Shown here in pieces: positions 24,520 to 30,858 of a DNA stretch of 64,000 nt (the first letter of the stretch is position 1; each line of letters opens with the position of its first letter). The notes beneath the pieces were generated by a model. That model saw only the letters and a list, made by a program, of their open reading frames with translations, ran no database searches and was not told where the DNA came from. The position numbers and the translations under genes were made by a program. The stretch spans positions 1 to 64,000 of the forward strand of contig JADGEB010000001.1 in the NCBI GenBank assembly GCA_016744595.1. Reading direction: 5' to 3'. Source of the DNA: Desulfuromusa sp. Its GTDB lineage: Bacteria; Desulfobacterota; Desulfuromonadia; Desulfuromonadales; Geopsychrobacteraceae.

Positions 24520-25395
24520 ATGAAAGTTGCCCAGATGGCTCTTTACCGAACCATTCAACAGAATTTGAACAGGAGCAGTAGCAATATGAATGATCTATAT
24601 TTACAAGCATCGACTGGAAGTCGTTTGTCACGAGCTTCAGATGACCCTTCTTCAATCAGTCCGGTCTTGAGCTCTCGCACTGAAATAGCGGTTGCTGACC
24701 GCCATCTGGATACTATTTCCGATACACAGGATCGTCTCGATATTCTTGATGGATATCTCGATAGTGCAGAAAGTATTCTGGTTCGTGCCAAAGAAATTAC
24801 CGTTGCCAGTGTTAATGGTTCCCTTTCAGAGCAGGATATGGAAACTTATGCTGATGAGGTTAGTGAGCTACAGGCAGCCATGCTGGATATTGCCAATGCC
24901 AGAGTTGATGGCAAGTATATTTTTTCTGGCTATGCGGAAAAGACGCTGCCTTTTAGTGGTGATCCAATTGTTTTCAATGGCACAAGCGATCATGTCATGG
25001 TTGAAATCAGTACCGGGCAGACGATTCAGAGTAATCTGACAGGAGATGAGCTGTTCACTGATCCTAACAATATTTTTAGCTTTCTTGACGACCTTGAAAG
25101 TGCATTGAATAGTGGTGATACTACCGCACTCGAAACATCGCTGGAAGATCTGGAAGGTGCTGCTGATCAGGTTCGTGTTAAACGGAGTGAAATGGGAAAT
25201 ATCAATGATCGGCTGGATGATGTTAGCACTTTGGCCGAAAATCTGAAACTGCAGATGGAGGAGCGCCTTTCAACTCATGAAGATGCAGATCTGGTTGAGG
25301 TCATGAGCGGGATTACTCAGGCAGAGCAGGCTTATGAAGCCGCTCTTTCTGTCAGTGCGCGGATTTCACAACTGTCAATTTTGAATTATTTATGA
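24520..25395 (+). CDS. flgL: Flagellar hook-associated protein 3, FlgL
   Basis: 291 residues. Flagellin-like N-terminus (YLQASTGSRLSRASDDPSSI) and C-terminus (GITQAEQAYEAALSVSARIS), with the FlgL-specific IFSGYAEKTLPF in the middle. Second hook-filament junction protein. Last gene of the flagellar run; no csrA, fliW or flagellin gene follows before the MATE gene. Confidence 0.92.
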   Translation: MKVAQMALYRTIQQNLNRSSSNMNDLYLQASTGSRLSRASDDPSSISPVLSSRTEIAVADRHLDTISDTQDRLDILDGYLDSAESILVRAKEITVASVNGSLSEQDMETYADEVSELQAAMLDIANARVDGKYIFSGYAEKTLPFSGDPIVFNGTSDHVMVEISTGQTIQSNLTGDELFTDPNNIFSFLDDLESALNSGDTTALETSLEDLEGAADQVRVKRSEMGNINDRLDDVSTLAENLKLQMEERLSTHEDADLVEVMSGITQAEQAYEAALSVSARISQLSILNYL

Positions 25396-25827
25396 TGATC
25401 CTATCGTAACGAGCCTTCAGCTTGTGTGTCCGAGTTGGAGCTTTGATGGGGGTGGTTTGCAGCGTGAAGATCTCAATCTTGAGCGAGAATCGCCCCCGGG
25501 TTAGTGGGCTACAGCCTTGGATAAACACTACTATTTGGTGTCTTCTAACTGGGTGAAAATCATTTTCTGGTCAAGTTGAATTAGGGAGAACCTTACACAA
25601 TAGAGGTTTTCTTCAATAATCAAATAATCTCCATCGGTCACTTTTCAAAAATAATAATGTGCCCAGCGCAAATTTTATTGCACTTTAGATCAACTCCCCG
25701 TGGCATTAACTATATTTGTAATATTCTAAAAACTCACTGTTGACCCTCTGAAGACAAGGGTGTTACCACTATCGTTTCAACTCTGAAGAAACACCATTCA
25801 GTCCTACTTTTCTTATATTGAGCCGAT
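25396..25827. other. 432-bp gap between flgL and the MATE gene
   Basis: No protein gene supported. The left part (25448-25549) contains strong secondary-structure potential described separately; the right 250 bp are AT-rich with no recognised signal. No clear Rho-independent terminator for flgL is seen. Confidence 0.4.
25448..25549 (+). ncRNA. Candidate structured RNA element upstream of the MATE gene
   Basis: GGGGGTGGTTT (25448-25458) pairs over 11 bp with GAATCGCCCCC (25487-25497), using three G.U pairs. Inside it, CGT/GCG and AAGAT-CTCA-ATCTT extend the hairpin. Directly after it GTTAG (25500) can pair with CTAAC (25545), enclosing a GGCTACAGCC hairpin and an ACAC/GTGT hairpin, a three-way-junction layout. 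No poly-T follows, so it is not a simple terminator. It does not match any riboswitch consensus I know. It could be the 3' end of the flagellar transcript, a small RNA, or a leader of the pump gene about 280 bp downstream. Confidence 0.35.
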
Positions 25828-27210
25828 ATGATTCACCTGAAACGAAAGCAGTTCAAGCTACTGCAAATTGAAGCACGTTTGTTGATCCCTTTGGCGGCGC
25901 CGATTCTGGCCGCACAACTGGCGCAACAATCCCTTGCCTTTACGGATACGGTGATGGCCGGTCGAGTCAGTGCGACCGATCTGGCCGGTGTTGCCATCGG
26001 TGGCAGTATTTGGGGGCCTCTGTTCCTGTTTCTCTATGGCGTTCTTTTGGCTATTACACCAATGGTTGCACAACTACACGGAGCGGGGAAGACAGCTGAA
26101 ACCGGACCTCTGGCTCGCCGTGGCATTATCGTATCATTGCCACTGGTGTTGATTGCCATCCTGTTGTTAAGCAATGCCAGTTTTATCTTTTCCCGGATGG
26201 GAGTTGATCCTCAGGTTGCAGTTATTTCTACCGCTTACCTTAAAGCCATTTCCTGGGGAGTGCCAGCGGTGGCTATCTTTCTATTGTTACGCAACTTGAG
26301 TGAAGGTCTTGGTTTGGTGCGGCCAAGCATGCTCATCGGTCTGGCTAGTATTCCTGTGAACGTGGCAGGTAATTATGTCTTCATTTACGGTAAACTGGGT
26401 TTTCCGGCTATGGGTGGAGTTGGTTGTGGCTGGGCTTCAGCGCTGAGCCTCTGGTTCATGTGTGGTTGCATGCTGTTAACCATCTGGCGGATCAGGCGCT
26501 ATAGCATGACGCACTTTTTTGATCTTGCCAGAAAGTGCGGCGCCGATGGAGCGACTCAGTTTATTCGTCTGGGGCTACCGATTGGTTTTTCCCTGCTGGT
26601 TGAAGCAAGTATCTTTGCCTTGATCGCCCTGTTCTTGTCCCCGTTGGGAGCTCTGACTGTTGCTGCACATCAGATTACCCTGAATTACTCCTCAATGATC
26701 TTCATGATCCCTTTAAGTATTTCAAGCGCTATCACGATTCGGGTTGGCCACGCTATCGGCAGGCAACGTTTTGACAGAGCTCGTCTGGTGAGTAAGGCTG
26801 GATTATTGCTGAATTCATCCATTGCCCTGATAACCGCAGCGCTGACGATGGTTTTTGCCAAGAATATAGCCGAGATCTACACCCGTGATCCACAGGTTAT
26901 TGCGATTGCCGTTGGCCTTCTTTCCTTAAATGCGCTTTATCAGTTTTCCGATGCCTTCCAAGTTGGCGCTGCTGCTGCTTTACGTGGTTATAAAGACACT
27001 CGTGTGCCACTTTTGATGGTGATTGTTGCATACTGGGTGATTGGTTTGCCGCTTGGCTACAGTTTAGCTCTGACCGATTTTTGGGGGGGTCAACTGGGAG
27101 CCAGAGGCTTCTGGATTAGTTTGATTATCGGGCTCAGTGTTGCTGCTGTGTTACTTGGCACCCGGTTGCGTAAGGTGGGCTATAGGGAAGGCTGTTTTGC
27201 TTCAGAGTAA
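25828..27210 (+). CDS. MATE-family efflux transporter (NorM-like)
   Basis: 460 residues, about twelve membrane segments in two homologous halves. MATE hallmarks are seen in TM1 (PLAAPILAAQLAQQSLAFTD; TVMAGRVSATDLAGVAIGGS) and in the seventh-eighth TM region (AAHQITLNYSSMIFMIPLS). Exports cationic drugs or metabolites by Na+ or H+ antiport. Monocistronic on the plus strand; the ribosome binding site is weak. Confidence 0.88.
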   Translation: MIHLKRKQFKLLQIEARLLIPLAAPILAAQLAQQSLAFTDTVMAGRVSATDLAGVAIGGSIWGPLFLFLYGVLLAITPMVAQLHGAGKTAETGPLARRGIIVSLPLVLIAILLLSNASFIFSRMGVDPQVAVISTAYLKAISWGVPAVAIFLLLRNLSEGLGLVRPSMLIGLASIPVNVAGNYVFIYGKLGFPAMGGVGCGWASALSLWFMCGCMLLTIWRIRRYSMTHFFDLARKCGADGATQFIRLGLPIGFSLLVEASIFALIALFLSPLGALTVAAHQITLNYSSMIFMIPLSISSAITIRVGHAIGRQRFDRARLVSKAGLLLNSSIALITAALTMVFAKNIAEIYTRDPQVIAIAVGLLSLNALYQFSDAFQVGAAAALRGYKDTRVPLLMVIVAYWVIGLPLGYSLALTDFWGGQLGARGFWISLIIGLSVAAVLLGTRLRKVGYREGCFASE

Positions 27211-27282
27211 TTGGTTATTTGGTGATATTTTATAAAAGTGTAAGATATCATCGCAGCTCAATGACACAATCAAATCGCATTC

Positions 27283-27498
27283 TCATTTTGGCTGTATGCG
27301 AATTTTCTCATCCTTGAATTCTATGCTGTCTCCAGCAATAATTTTTTTCCGTTTTTGGGTTTCTATTACACCATTTACTAAAACCTGACCTGCTGCGATA
27401 ACTGCCTTCGCCTCGCCGCCGCTTGACGCCAACCCTTCAACCTTAAGAACTTTGTAGAGCTCAATAAACTCGTGGCCATTCAAAATAAAATCTTTCAT
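27283..27498 (-). CDS. Small S4-domain RNA-binding protein (YbcJ/YaaA-like)
   Basis: 71 residues consisting of a single S4 domain: FIELYKVLKVEGLASSGGEA, VIAAGQVLVNGVIETQKRKK, GDSIEF. Such stand-alone S4 proteins bind structured RNA, often linked to ribosomes. It overlaps the end of the SpeE-like methyltransferase gene by 4 bp (ATGA), so the two are translationally coupled. Confidence 0.85.
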   Translation of the reverse strand: MKDFILNGHEFIELYKVLKVEGLASSGGEAKAVIAAGQVLVNGVIETQKRKKIIAGDSIEFKDEKIRIQPK

Positions 27499-28211
27499 TG
27501 ACTCTTCCTCTTGCGTTGGGAGTTACGTCTCTTGGGTTTCTTGCTGGCCTTTGTTGCGATCCAGACGGCATGCCGGTAGCCTCCCTTTCCGGGAGTTTCA
27601 CAGCGTACTGTAAAACCGGAAGAGTTGAGACGATTTTCAAAGTGCTTATCCCGATTTTCACCCCATACAGCAAAGGTTCCACTGGATTTGAGAGCGGTAT
27701 GAGCATATGCGATGGCAAGGCTACCGTAGATCGGATCATTCTGTTGATCGGTCTGTGGGTGAGGTCCACGGTAGAGATCGAGAATAATAGCATCAAAGCT
27801 TGCTTTGGGTGATTTTTGGATCAGTTCTGCAACATCGGCAATCTCAACTGTTACGCGTGGATCGCTGGCTGCTCCACTGGTTAGTTCGGAAAGATGTCCG
27901 AGGCACCATTGGTGAATTGCAGGATTGAGTTCAGCAACAACAACCTGAGCGGTGTCAGGCAGTGTGTCTAGCGCCGCACGCAGGGTGATCCCCATGCCTA
28001 ATCCACCAACCAGAACTCTTGGGGCAGGGTGTTTCTGTAGATTCTGGCAGCCGAGTTTGCCGAGGGCTATTTCGGAGCGTTGGGCTTTGCTGTTCATCAG
28101 GATCTGAGAGCCAACGGTGATGAGAAAGTCTCCTTTACCACGTTGACGCAGTTCAAGGATCCCCTCATCTTCCGTTGTGAATTGGTCGAGTGTTTTCCAG
28201 GGTAGAGCCAT
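27495..28211 (-). CDS. Spermidine-synthase-like SAM-dependent transferase
   Basis: 238 residues. Rossmann methyltransferase core with SAM/dcSAM motif LVGGLGMGITLRAAL, an acidic strand end VVVAELNPA, then VEIADVAELI and DAIILDLYRGPHP, as in spermine/spermidine synthase (SpeE) fold proteins. The C-terminus is a short Lys/Arg tail (KASKKPKRRNSQRKRKSQ), suggesting nucleic-acid contact. It is shorter than true SpeE and lacks a clear N-terminal beta domain, so polyamine synthesis is not assured. Coupled to the S4 gene. Confidence 0.75.
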   Translation of the reverse strand: MALPWKTLDQFTTEDEGILELRQRGKGDFLITVGSQILMNSKAQRSEIALGKLGCQNLQKHPAPRVLVGGLGMGITLRAALDTLPDTAQVVVAELNPAIHQWCLGHLSELTSGAASDPRVTVEIADVAELIQKSPKASFDAIILDLYRGPHPQTDQQNDPIYGSLAIAYAHTALKSSGTFAVWGENRDKHFENRLNSSGFTVRCETPGKGGYRHAVWIATKASKKPKRRNSQRKRKSQ

Positions 28212-28242
28212 GGTTATTCCTTCTCTACAGTTCTAAAGCGGC

Positions 28243-29859
28243 TTAGGCGTGAGATTGTTGCTCACGAAGTGCGCTGATCTCGGAATTTTCTAAATACTCG
28301 GTAAAGCTCATTACACGGTCAATGACCCCAGTGGGGGTAAACTCTATGATTCGGTTGGCAAGAGTAGAGACAAATTTATGGTCATGGGAGGTAAAGAGGA
28401 TCACTTCAGAAAACTGGAGTAATGCATTGTTGAGGGCCGTGATTGATTCAAGGTCAAGGTGGTTGGTTGGTTCATCGAATAACAGAACATTGGCATTAGT
28501 CAGCATCATCCGTGAGAGCATACAACGCACTTTCTCACCACCACTAAGGACATTTGTCATCTTGGTTGCTTCATCACCAGAGAACAGCATCCGACCGAGA
28601 AAACCACGTGCAAAACTCTCGCCTTCGTGAGGTGGATATTGGCACAACCACTCAATAAGGCTTAAGTTGTTTGTGAAGTAGGTACTATTTTCCTTAGGAA
28701 AATATGAGCTAGTAATGGTTACGCCCCAACGGAAACTGCCACTATCGGGTTTTAATTCGCCCGCAAGAATCTGCATCAAGGTGGTCTTGGCAACACTGTT
28801 AGCACCAACGAAGGCTATCTTGTCCCCTTTGTTGACAATCAGGTCGAGATTGTCCAGTACTTTGATGCCATCAATGGTTTTACTCAAACCCTTGACTTCG
28901 AGAATGATATCACCACAGGGCCGCTCAGGCTTGAATAGCACAAATGGGTATTTTCGCGATGAAGTCGGCAGTTCTTCGATGTCCAATTTGTCGAGCAGTT
29001 TTTTGCGTGATGTCGCTTGCTTAGCCTTAGAAGCATTGGAACTGAAACGGGCAATAAAGTCCTTCAATTCGTTGGCTTTGTCGCTGGTTTTTTTATTAGC
29101 ATCCTGCTTTTGTTTCAATACCAACTGGCTGGCTTCGTACCAGAAATCGTAGTTACCAACATAGGTGCGGATGGTTCCAAAATCGATATCGGCGATGTGA
29201 GTGCAGGCCTGATTTAGAAAATGACGGTCATGTGAAACAACGATGACAGTATTCTGGAAACGGCTCAGAAATTCTTCGAGCCATTGAATCGATTTAAGGT
29301 CAAGGTGGTTGGTTGGCTCGTCAAGGAGTAGTATGTCAGGATTACCGAATAATGCCTGTGCCAGTAAAACCCGTACTTTTTCGCCACCTTCCAGTTCCTT
29401 CATTTTTTTCTGCCGAAGCTCTTCGGAGATTCCCAACCCATTCAGCAGGACTGCCGCCTCTGATTCAGCGTCATAGCCGTTCATCTCGGCGAATTCTGTT
29501 TCCAACTCACCAGAACGAACGCCGTCTGCTTCGGTAAACTCCTCTTTGGCATAGATCGCGTCACGTTCGGCCATCACCGTGTAGAGCTGTTTATGGCCCA
29601 TGATGACGGTATTGAATACGGTCTCTTCATCAAAGGCGAACTGATCCTGGTTCAACACGGCCAAGCGCAGCCCTTTGCCGATGGAGACATCTCCTTTGTC
29701 GGGCTCGGAATTGCCAGCCAGTATTTTAAGAAAGGTCGATTTTCCAGCCCCATTAGCCCCAATAAGGCCGTAGCAATTGCCGGGAGTGAACTTGATATTG
29801 ACGTTTTTGAAAATTGTTCGCTTGCCATAGGCCAGACAAATATTTGATGCACTGATCAT
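28243..29859 (-). CDS. ABC-F family ATPase (YbiT-like)
   Basis: 538 residues from ATG 29859 (ISASNICLAYGKR); an in-frame ATG at 29886 is unlikely because it removes the only ribosome binding site, AGGAAA. Two ABC domains without membrane segments. NBD1: Walker A GANGAGKST, signature LEGGEKVR, Walker B ILLLDEPTNHLD. A charged linker (about 245-310) with SRFSSNASKAKQATSR. NBD2: signature LSGGEKVR, Walker B VLLFDEPTNHLD, but the P-loop reads GANSVAKTT in place of GxNGxGKST. ABC-F proteins act on the ribosome E site in translation stress or antibiotic resistance. The leader carries a terminator-like hairpin (29901-29932). Confidence 0.9.
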   Translation of the reverse strand: MISASNICLAYGKRTIFKNVNIKFTPGNCYGLIGANGAGKSTFLKILAGNSEPDKGDVSIGKGLRLAVLNQDQFAFDEETVFNTVIMGHKQLYTVMAERDAIYAKEEFTEADGVRSGELETEFAEMNGYDAESEAAVLLNGLGISEELRQKKMKELEGGEKVRVLLAQALFGNPDILLLDEPTNHLDLKSIQWLEEFLSRFQNTVIVVSHDRHFLNQACTHIADIDFGTIRTYVGNYDFWYEASQLVLKQKQDANKKTSDKANELKDFIARFSSNASKAKQATSRKKLLDKLDIEELPTSSRKYPFVLFKPERPCGDIILEVKGLSKTIDGIKVLDNLDLIVNKGDKIAFVGANSVAKTTLMQILAGELKPDSGSFRWGVTITSSYFPKENSTYFTNNLSLIEWLCQYPPHEGESFARGFLGRMLFSGDEATKMTNVLSGGEKVRCMLSRMMLTNANVLLFDEPTNHLDLESITALNNALLQFSEVILFTSHDHKFVSTLANRIIEFTPTGVIDRVMSFTEYLENSEISALREQQSHA

Positions 29860-29900
29860 GGGTGAGTCATTTCCTGAAATAAACATTATGATTATGTTGA

Positions 29901-29932
29901 AAATAAAAAAACCACAGGATTAAACCCGTGGT
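29901..29932 (-). terminator. Attenuator-like terminator in the ABC-F leader
   Basis: Read on the minus strand: ACCAC-G-GG, loop TTTAAT, CC-T-GTGGT, then seven T residues. The stem has seven pairs and one mismatch. On the plus strand there is no T run, so it acts on minus-strand transcripts. The only minus-strand gene concerned is the ABC-F gene, 42 bp downstream, since the upstream neighbour is divergent. Hence it lies in the leader and is a candidate transcription attenuator. Confidence 0.65.
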
Positions 29933-29933
29933 C

Positions 29934-30017
29934 TTAGCGCAGCGAATCTATATCACTGATTCTTTGGATAAGCAACGATTTTTCGCATAGTTCAGACCAA
30001 TAGGTTGGCTGCATCAT
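29934..30017 (-). CDS. Putative 27-residue leader peptide of the ABC-F gene
   Basis: ATG ATG at 30017/30014 opens a 27-codon frame that ends with TAA at 29936-29934, one base before the attenuator stem. Peptide begins MMQPTYWSELCEK and ends SDIDSLR. The ribosome binding site is weak (GAAGAAA). A second overlapping option is GTG at 30033 to TGA at 29992 (13 codons, KKLTHDAANLLV) with GGAG upstream. Either could couple ribosome stalling to terminator read-through, as described for other antibiotic-responsive ABC-F genes. Inference only. Confidence 0.35.
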   Translation of the reverse strand: MMQPTYWSELCEKSLLIQRISDIDSLR

Positions 30018-30144
30018 GGGTGAGTTTCTTCACGGTAAATAAAACTCCAATTTTTCTTTCGATTAAAGTAGACTCTCAAACCTGATAATTTCATCCGACA
30101 ATGGCGTTGGGTAATTCTGTTTTTTTTGTGTGAGGACTATATTT

Positions 30145-30795
30145 ATGATCATCGGGTTTGCCGGAAAAGCTGCTTCGGGAAAAACCACTGCCGCTAAACA
30201 TCTGCTGGAACGATTTGGCTCAAATGTTGCGATTTTACCGATGGCATTGGTGTTGCGGGAAGAAGTTGAAAACTTTATCAGACAGGTTGGGGCAGAGGAA
30301 TATGTGCCGCTCGTGTACGGTGATCAGGATGACAAGATTCGGGTCTTCTATATTGATGAAAATCAGGCTTTTGAGCAGTGTCCAGTGTGGGCAAGCTTTG
30401 TGTCAGATAATCGGGATATTCAGAATAAGTCGGGGCAGTCAGCTGTCAGTGTTCGTAGAATCTTACAGTGGTGGGGAACTGAATATCGCCGTGCCGAGGA
30501 TCATGATTACTGGACGAAAGTCTGGGAGAAGAAGTTACAGGAATACGATCTGACTACGACCCATGTTCTGGTTGATGATGTTCGTTTTGTCAATGAGCTG
30601 AACATTATCAAAAAACATGGTGGGGTTTTTATCAAGATTGAACGACCTGGATTTGATGGAGCCAACAACCACAGCAGTGAAAATTCACTCGATCATTATA
30701 GCGATTGGAACCTCGTGATCCACAATGATGGTAGTTTGGAACAGTTTAAGCGGCAGTCTGAGATCTTGATTCTCCCCCTGCTTAAAGAAAATTGA
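30145..30795 (+). CDS. P-loop kinase, deoxynucleotide monophosphate kinase-like
   Basis: 216 residues from ATG 30145 (GAGGA eight bases upstream; a GTG at 30130 is rejected because it would place that site inside the gene). P-loop GFAGKAASGKTTAAKHL at the N-terminus, then a central region with RRILQWWGTEYRR and DHDYWTKVW, and LVDDVRFVNELNIIKK as Walker-B-like strand. This pattern fits the phage T4 gp1-like dNMP kinase family, found mostly in phages and some bacteria. Divergent from the ABC-F gene. The host role may be nucleotide salvage. Confidence 0.65.
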   Translation: MIIGFAGKAASGKTTAAKHLLERFGSNVAILPMALVLREEVENFIRQVGAEEYVPLVYGDQDDKIRVFYIDENQAFEQCPVWASFVSDNRDIQNKSGQSAVSVRRILQWWGTEYRRAEDHDYWTKVWEKKLQEYDLTTTHVLVDDVRFVNELNIIKKHGGVFIKIERPGFDGANNHSSENSLDHYSDWNLVIHNDGSLEQFKRQSEILILPLLKEN

Positions 30796-30858
30796 ATGAT
30801 TATCTAGCTAGACTTGATTTTTCAAATATTAACTCTGCTTGGCAACGATAAACTATTT

